Assembly: GCF_004745505.1 (NCBI RefSeq)
Contig: NZ_RKLX01000012.1
Coordinates: 19,465 to 83,464, forward strand
Length of the DNA stretch: 64,000 nt
DNA from: Levilactobacillus suantsaiihabitans
Lineage (GTDB): Bacteria; Bacillota; Bacilli; Lactobacillales; Lactobacillaceae
Direction: 5' to 3'
A program made the position numbers and the translations under genes. Each line of letters starts with the position of its first letter. The first letter of the stretch is position 1. Shown in pieces: positions 27,010-34,856 of the stretch. The notes beneath the pieces were generated by a model. It was given only the letters and a program-made list of their open reading frames with translations. It ran no database searches and was not told the DNA's origin.

Positions 27010-27325
27010 AAAATGAAAGTTGAAAGCCAGAAATCAGCTGGAACTACTGTTATCATGCACTTCATGACGTCAAAAATAGTCGATTTCAGCCTCACAATGC
27101 GAACTGGCCGCCTACCGTTCGCCAAATATGGGTTGAAACGCTGGGGCGGACGGGTCGAGAAACACGTCTATATCTGCCACATAGCCGAAACGTGCGCCAA
27201 CAGGCAACTGGTTCCGCTTAACACTGCTAGGCAAATAATCCAAGACCGGGATTATCCGCCTAGCACCGTTAATGCTCGCCAGTTAACCGCCTGTCGTCAC
27301 ACTCTAGAACAGGCCCCACCCTAGC
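27010..27325 (+). repeat. Truncated copy of the intergenic structured element between convergent genes
   Basis: It shares leader, CTGGCCGCCTACCGTT, outer arm TTCGCCAAATATGGGTT and the inner hairpins TGCTAGGC / GCCTAGCA and CAACAGGCAACTGG / CCAGTTAACCGCCTG with the copy at 51027. The second outer arm is missing and the middle hairpins are replaced by a short different sequence. A fragment AATTTTAGGTGTCAGAACAC at about 27351-27370 is shared with 51608 and 45260. Confidence 0.65.
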
Positions 27326-27374
27326 CTGACGCAGGCGTATGGTCTCGCCAATTTTAGGTGTCAGAACACCGTCC

Positions 27375-28205
27375 CTAACGCAAGATTCCCAGACTGTAGC
27401 CAGCTAAGCCCAGGATAAAGAGCCCCAGCAATAGCCACAGCGGCTTGACGTGACGCCGCAACAGCCAGACACACCCTAGCGTCAGGAGTAAGGGAATCAG
27501 TCCCGGCAACAGTTGATCCATCAGCGATTGCAGTGACAAGGCGGCGTGGTGGTTAGTGGCCACGATGGGGGCTAATTTGACTCGCGTCCACCGCGGAATG
27601 ATGGCCCCCATCACGAACATCCCCACAATGGAGGCACCCAAGGTCAGCTTTTGCAAGACGCCACTGCTGAGCGCCGTCACCACCTTTAGTCCCTGGCGGT
27701 AGCCCCACCGTTGTGCGCCCCAGCGAAAGGCCAGTCGCGCCAGGTTCCAACCGATAAAGAAGACCAGTGGCCCGACGATGCCAAAGCCGCTCAACGCCAA
27801 GCTAGCGGCAAACGCGCTCAGAATCGGCCGCCAAGTCCCCCACCAAATGGGGTCAGCCACGCCCGCCAGCGAGCCCATCATGCCGATCTTGACGGCACTG
27901 ATGTCGGCTGAGGAGACGGGTTTACCGTTGGCGCGGTCCTCTTCCAGCGACAAGGTGACCCCGGTGATCAGTGACTGCATGTACGGCATGGTATTGAACA
28001 GCTCCAAATGCCGGGCGGCTGCCTGTCCCGCTTCCGTTTTGTCCGGGTACAGTCGGCGAATCGCCGGAATCATTAGGTAACAGAAGCCCAAATTTTGTAG
28101 CCGCGGATAATTCCAGGCGGCCTGCTCCCACCCCGACCGGCCGAAGACCCACAGCTGATCGGTCAGCGTCAATTGTCGTGGTGTCTCATTTTTCTCTGTC
28201 ATCAA
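27375..28205 (-). CDS. PTS mannose/fructose/sorbose family IID component
   Basis: 276 residues. Family features are the N-terminal WNYPRLQNLGFCYLMIPAIRRLY block, the conserved KIGMMGSLAGVADPIWWGTWRP motif region near residues 106-127, and hydrophobic C-terminal segments. With IIC it forms the membrane channel of a mannose-class PTS. It lies 9 bases after the IIC stop and is last in the IIA-IIB-IIC-IID gene order. No regulator or metabolic enzyme is adjacent, so the sugar cannot be deduced; members of this class carry mannose, glucose, sorbose, N-acetylgalactosamine or amino sugars. Confidence 0.92.
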   Translation of the reverse strand: MMTEKNETPRQLTLTDQLWVFGRSGWEQAAWNYPRLQNLGFCYLMIPAIRRLYPDKTEAGQAAARHLELFNTMPYMQSLITGVTLSLEEDRANGKPVSSADISAVKIGMMGSLAGVADPIWWGTWRPILSAFAASLALSGFGIVGPLVFFIGWNLARLAFRWGAQRWGYRQGLKVVTALSSGVLQKLTLGASIVGMFVMGAIIPRWTRVKLAPIVATNHHAALSLQSLMDQLLPGLIPLLLTLGCVWLLRRHVKPLWLLLGLFILGLAGYSLGILR

Positions 28206-28214
28206 CGCATCCTC

Positions 28215-29009
28215 CTAAAGATCATCTAATTCCCGGTCCAGGTCATCTTCGGCCGCTGGCGGCGTGGGCCCATTACCCGATTGCGACTCATGTGGTGCCT
28301 GTAAGCGCAGGTACAAAATAGCCAGAGCCACGCCAATCAATCCCAGCGCCACCAGGCTGAGGTGACTGTCGGTCCCCAGCGCAAAGCCAATGCAGAAAAA
28401 CGGCCACAGTTGGCGCGTCGCCATCATGTTGATGACGATGGCAAAGCTAACGATGACCAACAAGCCAGCCGCCACGTGCAGACCCCCGCGAATCGTTGCC
28501 GGTAACACGTGAAAGCTCAAGCGGATCCACGCCGCCGGTAACGCCATCAAGAGCGCCGTGGGAATCATGACTCGCAATCCCTGCAGGACCACGCTGCCCC
28601 GGTGTAACCACTCGATTTTATGTAGATTACCCGCCGCGGCCGCCACGTCGGCTTGGGCCACTAACGGAATGATTAGATGCCGTAGCCCGCGCGTCAGGCC
28701 CTGGCCAATCAACGCCAACGGGATGGCTAAAATCACGCCAGCTGCCACCGGCAAGTGCGCCGGGCCACTGACCCACCAGGCTGCCACAACGGCCGCCAAC
28801 GCCGGGTCAGGCGCCACCGCCGCCCCGATATTCATCCACCCTAACGTCACGAGTTGTAGGGAGGCGCCCAGGGCGATACCACTCACGAGGTTGCCCGTCG
28901 CTAGGCCGACCAAGGTACAAGCGACGATGGGTTGGTGAAATTCCCACTCATCGACGACCCCCTCAATTCCCGCCAAGAAGGCGATCAGTAAAATTCCCCA
29001 GATGCTCAT
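28215..29009 (-). CDS. PTS mannose/fructose/sorbose family IIC component
   Basis: 264 residues with about seven or eight membrane segments. Typical IIC sequences are GLATGNLVSGIALGASLQL in the substrate-channel region and WMNIGAAVAPDPALAAVVA. The last 30 residues are acidic and soluble. It is followed 5-10 bases later by IID. A terminator-like hairpin lies between IIB and this gene, so IIC/IID expression may be lower than, or uncoupled from, IIA/IIB. Confidence 0.92.
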   Translation of the reverse strand: MSIWGILLIAFLAGIEGVVDEWEFHQPIVACTLVGLATGNLVSGIALGASLQLVTLGWMNIGAAVAPDPALAAVVAAWWVSGPAHLPVAAGVILAIPLALIGQGLTRGLRHLIIPLVAQADVAAAAGNLHKIEWLHRGSVVLQGLRVMIPTALLMALPAAWIRLSFHVLPATIRGGLHVAAGLLVIVSFAIVINMMATRQLWPFFCIGFALGTDSHLSLVALGLIGVALAILYLRLQAPHESQSGNGPTPPAAEDDLDRELDDL

Positions 29010-29051
29010 CCGTTGTTGACTTCCTTTCCATCAATAGATCTCACCGCAAAA

Positions 29052-29094
29052 ACACCCCGCTCAGGTGGGGGTGACCACCGAGTGAGGTGTTACG
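29052..29094 (-). terminator. Intra-operon terminator-like hairpin between IIB and IIC
   Basis: On the minus strand AACACCTCACTC pairs with GAGCGGGGTGTT and TTTTT follows at once. It begins at the IIB stop codon. Partial readthrough would set the ratio of soluble to membrane PTS components. Confidence 0.65.
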
Positions 29095-29593
29095 ACAAAC
29101 CCTTTTTAGCTGCTAACTTCAAAAACGCCTGTTTGCGATCCGTGGGTACCGTCTGCGTGTAAACGGCGACGCCCGCTGCCTCGAGTCGCTGGGCCGCGGC
29201 CACGTCGGCGGCATCAGCGGCCACGCTCGGCGTGAGCATGACCTTGCCAGCGGTGTACGCCAGGTTACCAATGTTGACGCCCGTAGCGGCTAAATCAACG
29301 CCCTGGGCGGCCAAATCGGCCATTTCGGCGACCGTTTCCGTTAAGATAATCGGTTGAAACCCATCGAAACGGGCATCTTGATAAATCTGCGCCATCTTGG
29401 CTAACGTAATCACATTGGCCTTGGCCTCGGCCGGCGCCGCTTGCGTGATCAAGACCTTGCGTAACTGGTCTTGAGCCACGGCGTCCGAGACGACTAAGAT
29501 GCGATTGGGTTGGACCGTTTTCGTCCACACCGTGGCAATCTGGCCGTGCAACAACCGGTTGTCGACCCGGGCCAATTTAATTGTCATCGTCAT
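29090..29593 (-). CDS. PTS mannose/fructose/sorbose family IIB component
   Basis: 167 residues. The phosphorylated histidine is His16 in VDNRLLHGQIATVW, the standard IIB-Man motif. The rest follows the family: ILVVSDAVAQDQLRK, LITQAAP and VNIGNLAYTAGK. It accepts phosphate from IIA and passes it to the sugar during transport. The start overlaps the IIA stop (ATGA, 29590-29593), so the two are translationally coupled. Confidence 0.93.
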   Translation of the reverse strand: MTMTIKLARVDNRLLHGQIATVWTKTVQPNRILVVSDAVAQDQLRKVLITQAAPAEAKANVITLAKMAQIYQDARFDGFQPIILTETVAEMADLAAQGVDLAATGVNIGNLAYTAGKVMLTPSVAADAADVAAAQRLEAAGVAVYTQTVPTDRKQAFLKLAAKKGLS

Positions 29594-30009
29594 AGTAAGT
29601 CATCATCTCCCGTATCCGTGCGCAAATCCAGGTGCCGAATCCCGCCCTGAGCGGCGCGTTCCAAGTGAGGAATCACGTCGGTCAAGGTTTGGTTTTGAAT
29701 CGACAAGGCCTCGATCAGCATCGGCAGATTCAACCCCGCCACCAGGCCATACCGGTCGGGGTGTTGGGCCACGACCCGGCTGGCGGCGTTAAATGGTGAA
29801 CCGCCCCACAGGTCGACTAAAAACAACAACTCGTCGACGGGTTGCATGTCGTCGATGGCCGCTTGGTAATGGTTCGCCAGGTCCTCGACACTTTCATCGG
29901 CTGCTAAGGTTACAGCCATCACTTTAGCTGTTTTACCGAAAATCATTTCGGCGCTCTGTAAAATACCACGGGCAAAATCACCGTGGCTCGTGACGATTAT
30001 GGCGAGCAT
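29590..30009 (-). CDS. PTS mannose family IIA component
   Basis: 139 residues. The N-terminal VTSHGDFARGILQSAEMIFG contains the active-site His9 typical of EIIA-Man, and FLVDLWGGSPFNAASR is the conserved dimer-interface region. It accepts phosphate from HPr in the cytoplasm. First gene of the IIA-IIB-IIC-IID set; here IIA and IIB are separate polypeptides rather than fused as in E. coli ManX. Confidence 0.93.
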   Translation of the reverse strand: MLAIIVTSHGDFARGILQSAEMIFGKTAKVMAVTLAADESVEDLANHYQAAIDDMQPVDELLFLVDLWGGSPFNAASRVVAQHPDRYGLVAGLNLPMLIEALSIQNQTLTDVIPHLERAAQGGIRHLDLRTDTGDDDLL

Positions 30010-30118
30010 TCTGCCACCCCTTCATCAATTCCGCTAATTTTAAAACTCTAAATTGCGTCTGCATTTAATATAGCATAAAAAACCGTTTCCAGCTAGCTCC
30101 CCGTAAAAGCCAACCGCC

Positions 30119-30730
30119 TTACAATAAGTCCAGCATGGCGGCGGGCGTGATGAAGCTGACGTCCGGCTTGAAATCCGTCGGCGTCCGGCCATTCCAGGCT
30201 GCGAAACCAAAGGTCACGTGCGCCGCAGCGGAAGCGTCCGCATCGTAGACCGTATCCCCTACGTAAACCGTGTTTTCGGGGGTCGCGCCCAAACGTTGCA
30301 TCGCCAGTAAGATGCCATCTGGTGCAGGCTTGCCGTGGGCAATGTCTTCGGCCACGACGGCTTGACTAAAGTAACTGTCGAGCCCCGCACTGACCACGTC
30401 CCGATCGTATTCGTAGCGTTGTTTAGACGTCATGATGGCTAAACCGGCGCCGGCTGCCCGTAAGTCGGCCAGGGCCTGTTTGACCCCAGCATAGACCGCC
30501 ACGGTGCCGCGATAGTCCTGCGTCCGTGGCCCCCATTCGGCCAAAATGTCATCCACATCGGCCAACTTCAAGCGAATCAAGGCATCACGACTGGGAATCC
30601 CAAACGTTTTCGCCAATTCGGCGTATTCCCGGTCAATGCCGCGGTCATGCAAGACCGCTTGGAGAGACTTCATGTACATGGCTTCGGTGTCTAAGAGGGT
30701 CCCATCAATATCAAAAATAAAGTTTTTCAT
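30119..30730 (-). CDS. HAD-superfamily phosphatase (phosphoglycolate phosphatase-like)
   Basis: 203 residues. Motif I is FDIDGTLLD with nucleophile Asp7 and acid/base Asp9, motif II is AIMTSK, Lys in KPAPDGI is motif III, and VYVGDTVYDADAS is motif IV. A helical cap lies between motifs I and II (subfamily IA). Such enzymes hydrolyse small phosphate esters; the substrate is not evident. It is a single-gene unit between the PTS and the MATE exporter, and is not clearly co-transcribed with either. Confidence 0.85.
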   Translation of the reverse strand: MKNFIFDIDGTLLDTEAMYMKSLQAVLHDRGIDREYAELAKTFGIPSRDALIRLKLADVDDILAEWGPRTQDYRGTVAVYAGVKQALADLRAAGAGLAIMTSKQRYEYDRDVVSAGLDSYFSQAVVAEDIAHGKPAPDGILLAMQRLGATPENTVYVGDTVYDADASAAAHVTFGFAAWNGRTPTDFKPDVSFITPAAMLDLL

Positions 30731-30767
30731 TTAAGCTGGTCTCCTTAGTTTTTTAACAATTTCCAAG

Positions 30768-30799
30768 AAAAAAGGTGCGGCCATCGCTGACCACACCCT
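30768..30799 (-). terminator. Terminator of the MATE gene
   Basis: GGTGTGGTC / GGCCGCACC stem with G-U pairs, followed by TTTTTT on the minus strand. Confidence 0.75.
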
Positions 30800-30805
30800 A
30801 GTTTA

Positions 30806-32254
30806 TCATGCTTTTGTAGCGGACTCTAATTTTGGAGACGCTGAAACCGATTTAATCGTCGTCATTTCTTCGGGAACTGACGCCAGTGCTTCGGGATCTT
30901 CACCAGCGGCCACTTCTTCGGCACGCTGTAAGTTCCGTAATTGCTTGACGGCCCGAATCCAGGATGGCACCAGGATGGCACAGGAGCCCAACCAGGCCAA
31001 CGGTTCAGCCGAAACGGCTCCGGCATAACCCAAAGCTTCGACCATGAACAAGGCCGCAAAGACCCGCATGGTCAACTCACCGACCCCCGCCAAGGTTGGC
31101 AATACCCGCCGGCCCAGGCCTTGAAGCGTGTTCCGAATGATAAACAGGACACTTAACAAAAGGTAGGTGCTACCGATGATGTTGAAGTAGGTCTGCGACA
31201 ACTGAATGACGTGTTCGTCGGCGGTCCCAATGATCAGCGTGACGATAGGCTTACCGAAGAGGATCACCAAGCCACCGGCAAAGACGGCAAAGCTTCCAGA
31301 CAACCACAGCGTCTTCTTAACACCTTCCATGATCCGGCCGTACTTGCCAGCCCCAAAGTTTTGGGCGGCAAACGTCGCCATGGTCACCCCAAATGAAGAC
31401 ATCGGCAGTGAACACAGTTGATCGACCTTGGAGGCCGCCGTCGAAGCGGCCACCGAATCTGTGCCCAGGGAGTTCAAAGCGGCCTGCATGACCATCGTCC
31501 CAATCGCGATGATGGACAGTTGAAAGCCCATTGGCATCCCCGTGGAGAAGTGTTGCCACAACTCGTCAAAGCCAAATTTGAAGTCTTCGCGGGAGATGTG
31601 CAGTAATGGAATAGAGCGGGCAATGTAGCCCACGCACAGCAAGGAAGCCACGACTTGAGAAATCACTGTTGCCCAGCCGGCACCAGCCACGCCCATGTGG
31701 AAGACTAAAATGAATAATAATTCTAAAATTACGTTCACGACGGTCCCAATCACCAGGAAGATCAGTGGTGTCCGGGAATCTCCGAGCGCCCGAATGATGT
31801 TGGACAACAGGTTAAAGGCCATGGACGCAAAGATCCCAGCAAAAATGGTACTGATGAAGATCCGCGCATTGGCAAAGATCGACGCCGGCGTTTGCATCAA
31901 TTTCAAGATAGGGTCGACGAAGGTCAAGGATAAGACCGTCAACACAATCGTCATTAAAATAGAAATGATGATGCTCGCGGCAAAGGACCGCCGCACACCC
32001 TTGTAGTCTCGTGCCCCGAATCGGGTAGCGGTAATGATGGCCAGCCCGGCCGTCAAGCCTTGGGCGAAGCCAATAATTAAGAAATTAATGGAACCGGTCG
32101 CACCAACGGCCGCCAGCGCCTTCACGCCAAGGGTTTGCCCCACGACCACGGTATCAGAGACGTTATATAATTGCTGGAACAAGTTACCAATCAATAATGG
32201 AATCGTGAAAAAGAAAATAAGTTTGAGGGAATTACCCTTGGTTAAGTCGCTCAT
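30806..32254 (-). CDS. MATE-family multidrug/metabolite exporter
   Basis: 482 residues from ATG 32254, selected because AAGGAGGT lies seven bases upstream; the open frame extends ten codons further without a good site. There are twelve membrane segments in two MatE repeats: NLFQQLYNVSDTVVVGQTLG and GFAQGLTAGLAIITATRFGA in the first, SLGTDSVAASTAASKVDQL and FAAQNFGAGKYGR in the second. It exports cationic compounds by H+ or Na+ antiport. The C-terminal tail is soluble. Monocistronic, with its terminator directly after. Confidence 0.9.
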   Translation of the reverse strand: MSDLTKGNSLKLIFFFTIPLLIGNLFQQLYNVSDTVVVGQTLGVKALAAVGATGSINFLIIGFAQGLTAGLAIITATRFGARDYKGVRRSFAASIIISILMTIVLTVLSLTFVDPILKLMQTPASIFANARIFISTIFAGIFASMAFNLLSNIIRALGDSRTPLIFLVIGTVVNVILELLFILVFHMGVAGAGWATVISQVVASLLCVGYIARSIPLLHISREDFKFGFDELWQHFSTGMPMGFQLSIIAIGTMVMQAALNSLGTDSVAASTAASKVDQLCSLPMSSFGVTMATFAAQNFGAGKYGRIMEGVKKTLWLSGSFAVFAGGLVILFGKPIVTLIIGTADEHVIQLSQTYFNIIGSTYLLLSVLFIIRNTLQGLGRRVLPTLAGVGELTMRVFAALFMVEALGYAGAVSAEPLAWLGSCAILVPSWIRAVKQLRNLQRAEEVAAGEDPEALASVPEEMTTIKSVSASPKLESATKA

Positions 32255-32611
32255 GCGCCGACCTCCTTCAGAATTTTTGGTCAATCAAAATGACACAAGA
32301 CAACTACTATAACGCGTTGACACGCGCTTGTCACCAAATTTGTTTGGCAATTTAACAAGTTGTCAATTTAATTTCCAATCTTACGCTTCTCTTAAGGTTT
32401 TTTGAAGCCCCATTTTCGATGAAAACGATTGCGTGGCGAAAATGTTATCTGTTTGTCATGTTTGGGGGGCAATGGATGTGGGAACCGGCCTTCATCATCC
32501 TCCGTCAGCTCACGATTCTGCCCTGCAGGGGATGTACAAGTCCCCACCCTTTGCGGTATTCTAGTAGTCAGGGGAAATTATAAAGACACGTTTACATTCG
32601 GAGGAGTTAAC
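32255..32611. other. Divergent intergenic region, MATE gene/lipoprotein gene
   Basis: No gene is evident. TGAAAACGATTGCG near 32419-32432 matches the cre consensus except for the last base. A GTACAAG..CTTTGCGG stretch precedes the lipoprotein gene, but I cannot assign a promoter with confidence. Confidence 0.3.
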
Positions 32612-33160
32612 TTGAAAAAGACTTGTATCACGACACTCATTGCTACTTCACTGGCGTTAACCACGCTGAGCGCTTGCGGTAATCACAAAAATACGGCATC
32701 TTCAGCCAGCTCGAAAGCGACTAGCAGTCTGGTTGCCAAGAAGCACAAAACCTCATCGCAGAAACCGGCCCAGCATCACCAACACCAAGCCGCCCAGTCC
32801 CATTCAACGACTAAAGCTCAGTCGGCGGCGACGAAGACTTCCTCGACGGATCACCGAACCGCGCGTACGGTGACGCCAGCAGCACCCAAACAGACGCCGC
32901 GGCACCGACACACGACTGCCGCTTCGCACAGCAGCACTTACACGCAGTCGTCGCGGGCCCCACAGTCCAGCAGTCACGCGCAGTCATCCGTGAACACGGA
33001 CCCCAATACGCTGACCGGGTTCATCAATCAGTATGGGATGTCACCCGTCGCCTACAAGATTGACCACGGCATGTCGGAAAAGGCGGCCCTCGCGTCCACT
33101 CCCAATTCCATGAAATCATCTGGCGAAATCCAGCGGCAGCACGAATTGGGCATCAAATAA
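32612..33160 (+). CDS. Lipoprotein with Ser/Thr/His/Gln-rich linker
   Basis: 182 residues from TTG 32612, with GGAGGAG six bases upstream; earlier in-frame codons lack a site. The signal peptide ends in the lipobox LSAC (Cys21 approximately), so the protein is attached to the outer face of the membrane. Next is a low-complexity region of about 100 residues rich in Ser, Thr, His, Gln and Ala, then a compact C-terminal domain (LTGFINQYGMSPVAYKIDHG, STPNSMKSSGEIQ). That C-terminal pattern recurs in lactobacillus lipoproteins, but its function is not known to me. Confidence 0.75.
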   Translation: MKKTCITTLIATSLALTTLSACGNHKNTASSASSKATSSLVAKKHKTSSQKPAQHHQHQAAQSHSTTKAQSAATKTSSTDHRTARTVTPAAPKQTPRHRHTTAASHSSTYTQSSRAPQSSSHAQSSVNTDPNTLTGFINQYGMSPVAYKIDHGMSEKAALASTPNSMKSSGEIQRQHELGIK

Positions 33161-33298
33161 GCCGACTGTGACCTCAACAATCAGTAGTAGCCAATAATCA
33201 GCTTAAGAAGACATGCCTCAGTTGACAGTCATCGCCACCATGCGCTGACCAAATACTGAAGTCATTAAAAGCTGTTTATTCATTAGGGGGTTGTTGTT

Positions 33299-33676
33299 GT
33301 GAAAACAACAAAATTAGTTTCTGGTATCATCATGATTGTCTTGGCCGTCTTCATCTTCTTTCAATCTATGGCGGTCGGCGTCGGGGACGCACTTGCAGGT
33401 GGCAAACACGTGTCAGGAACCGCTGGCATGTTTGTCGCCATCCTATACTTAGCTTCCGGTATTGTTTACTTAGCAACTCGGAAAGCGGAGAAAATGGGCG
33501 GTGATATCGCCACACTCGTGATGATGCTCATTGCTTGGTTGATTGGATTATCCGACGTTGGCTTCTACTCAGACCTGATGATCTGGGCATGGCTGGCGTT
33601 GATTATCGGTGTCGGTTTCTTCGGCCGGCACCTCAGCGCCAATCACAAAGCCAAGCACGTTGAGCACCAGGCTTAG
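33299..33676 (+). CDS. Four-segment integral membrane protein, unknown function
   Basis: 125 residues from GTG 33299, preceded by a GGGGG stretch. Four hydrophobic segments at roughly residues 6-27, 41-60, 69-85 and 92-110 and a His-rich tail. It resembles small uncharacterised membrane proteins of lactic acid bacteria. It is followed by a strong bidirectional terminator. Confidence 0.65.
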   Translation: MKTTKLVSGIIMIVLAVFIFFQSMAVGVGDALAGGKHVSGTAGMFVAILYLASGIVYLATRKAEKMGGDIATLVMMLIAWLIGLSDVGFYSDLMIWAWLALIIGVGFFGRHLSANHKAKHVEHQA

Positions 33677-33695
33677 TTCACCCACAGAGTCCATG

Positions 33696-33736
33696 AAAAA
33701 ATGGTGTTGATGGCAAAATCCATCAACACCATTTTT
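33696..33736. terminator. Bidirectional terminator
   Basis: GGTGTTGATGG / CCATCAACACC stem flanked by A- and T-runs. It ends the membrane protein gene on the plus strand and the immunity cassette on the minus strand. Confidence 0.85.
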
Positions 33737-33824
33737 GTATCAATTACCATTCGAATAAATTCAGCGGTTTATCGCTTACGTGTCTGGCGACACAGTCGTC
33801 TAACGTTATAAGTGACTCCTAAAA
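33732..33824 (-). repeat. 93-bp direct repeat, copy 1 (cassette tail)
   Basis: 89 of 93 positions are identical to 35949-36041. Read on the minus strand it contains the open stretch LITLDDCVARHVSDKP..NLFEW followed by TAA, preceded by AGGAG but with ATA where a start would be expected. Both copies come directly after an immunity-like gene. Confidence 0.85.
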
Positions 33825-33862
33825 AAGCACTCACTAGGAATGTGCTTTAGCTTAATCATTAT

Positions 33863-34039
33863 CTATGAATGCTCAATGATCTTTGAAATATCTGAAATTT
33901 TGACGTCGAAAATCGGGAAATCACTCTGGTGCGGATTCTCCTCAAGCGTTACCCACTTTGGATAAATGTCTACAACGGTTCCAGTTCTCCCGTCAGTAGT
34001 TTGAACCACATCAAACATATTTACTTCACCATGATTCAT
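33863..34039 (-). CDS. Small immunity-like protein (DUF4926-like)
   Basis: 58 residues from ATG 34039 to TAG 33863-33865, with GAGGTGG six bases upstream. The sequence includes VNMFDVVQTTDGRTGTVVDI and FPIFDVKISDISKIIEHS, an all-beta small fold resembling DUF4926 proteins, which often accompany toxin C-termini. The start overlaps the stop of the upstream fragment (ATGA), the usual arrangement of toxin and immunity genes. Identification is by pattern only. Confidence 0.55.
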   Translation of the reverse strand: MNHGEVNMFDVVQTTDGRTGTVVDIYPKWVTLEENPHQSDFPIFDVKISDISKIIEHS

Positions 34040-34371
34040 GATTTACCACCTCGTATCTTCTTGTCCAAATCCAGATTTACATAGAGTGTAGTGAGCCTAG
34101 TTACATCCCTCAGAACTGGCTTCGTTTTCCCATTTCTCCCCGTAATCATAACATTAACTTCATACCGATAACCACCATGACCTGCCACAATCTCTAGCAA
34201 GAATCGTCCTCGCACGGGTTGAATTTGGGTCGCAATTTGGGTAGGTAAAAGAATGAAACATTGAAAGGAAAAGAGCCCCGACGAACGTAATGCCGATTTG
34301 ACAACCATCCTACTAGTTATCAACATCATGCAGGGCATTGCAGTAATCGCCGAAGCTCTCATTCCACACAA
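34036..34371 (-). pseudogene. Orphan toxin C-terminus (DUF6883-like), 5' truncated
   Basis: The last 60 or so residues, from about 34225, look like a real domain: GYRYEVNVMITGRNGKTKPV and VTRLTTLYVNLDLDKK, similar to the C-terminal DUF6883 domain of polymorphic toxins. The upstream part of the 111-codon frame is unlike that family and contains no start signal or secretion domain, so the N-terminal part of the toxin is missing or frameshifted. It ends within the start of the immunity-like gene. Confidence 0.5.
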
Positions 34372-34436
34372 GTAACATGGTAAGGGTTGAAAGACCCTTA
34401 CTTGTTGTACCCAGATTATAACACGGAGGCTTCAAT

Positions 34437-34532
34437 ATGAGTAAGAAAATAACTAAATTGCTTTATGTAGCTATCATTGTCAGTTCATTATCTCTAATTC
34501 TCAGTCTTCTCCGCCTGTTCAAATTACTGTGA
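34437..34532 (+). CDS. 31-residue single-span membrane peptide
   Basis: ATG 34437 with GGAGG seven to eight bases upstream encodes MSKKITKL, a hydrophobic stretch of about 20 residues (Val, Ile, Ser, Leu) and RLFKLL at the end. The good ribosome-binding site and clean membrane-span composition support translation. Size and layout resemble type I toxin or regulatory membrane peptides, but no homolog is recognised. The HTH gene starts directly after its stop, possibly in one operon. Confidence 0.5.
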   Translation: MSKKITKLLYVAIIVSSLSLILSLLRLFKLL

Positions 34533-34542
34533 AGTGATAGAA

Positions 34543-34761
34543 ATGGCAGAACATATCAATCTAAACAATCCCGAAATCATGACTTCTAAAGACGTTGCCT
34601 TACGTTGGGGTATGGCTCCCGACTATGTACGACAAGTTTTGCGGAGCAATCCAAGCCGGTTTCCAGAAGGAACTGTGCGCGTATTTGCACGCCAAATATT
34701 GGTTACCCGTGAAGGAATGGAAGCCGTAACTGGTCATAAGGAGATTGTTCCTAATGACTAG
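34543..34761 (+). CDS. Small helix-turn-helix DNA-binding protein
   Basis: 72 residues from ATG 34543 (a GTG at 34534 would add three). MTSKDVALRWGMAPDYVRQVLR is the likely helix-turn-helix, of the kind seen in phage and mobile-element regulators and excisionases. The remainder (GTVRVFARQILVTREGMEAV) resembles the recognition-wing part of helix-turn-helix proteins that read a permissive start site. It follows the 31-residue peptide gene by two codons. The role is inferred only from size and fold. Confidence 0.6.
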   Translation: MAEHINLNNPEIMTSKDVALRWGMAPDYVRQVLRSNPSRFPEGTVRVFARQILVTREGMEAVTGHKEIVPND

Positions 34762-34786
34762 CGTCGCCAATTATTAATCTGCTGAT

Positions 34787-34815
34787 TTTAAATGCTTCAT
34801 AAACTGGGGTATACT
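34787..34815 (+). promoter_or_regulatory. Promoter of the secreted protein gene
   Basis: TTTAAA (34787-34792) and TATACT (34810-34815), separated by 17 bases, with TGGGG just before the -10 box. It lies 42 bases upstream of the TTG start at 34857. Confidence 0.45.
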
Positions 34816-34856
34816 AACAACAAGGATGGTAGGAACATAATTGGGAGGTAATTCAA

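Noticed and set aside
34036..34371. A complete 111-residue protein
   Set aside because: Only the last 60 or so residues look like a domain; the first part is Met/Ser-rich without start signal, so I call it a truncated remnant.
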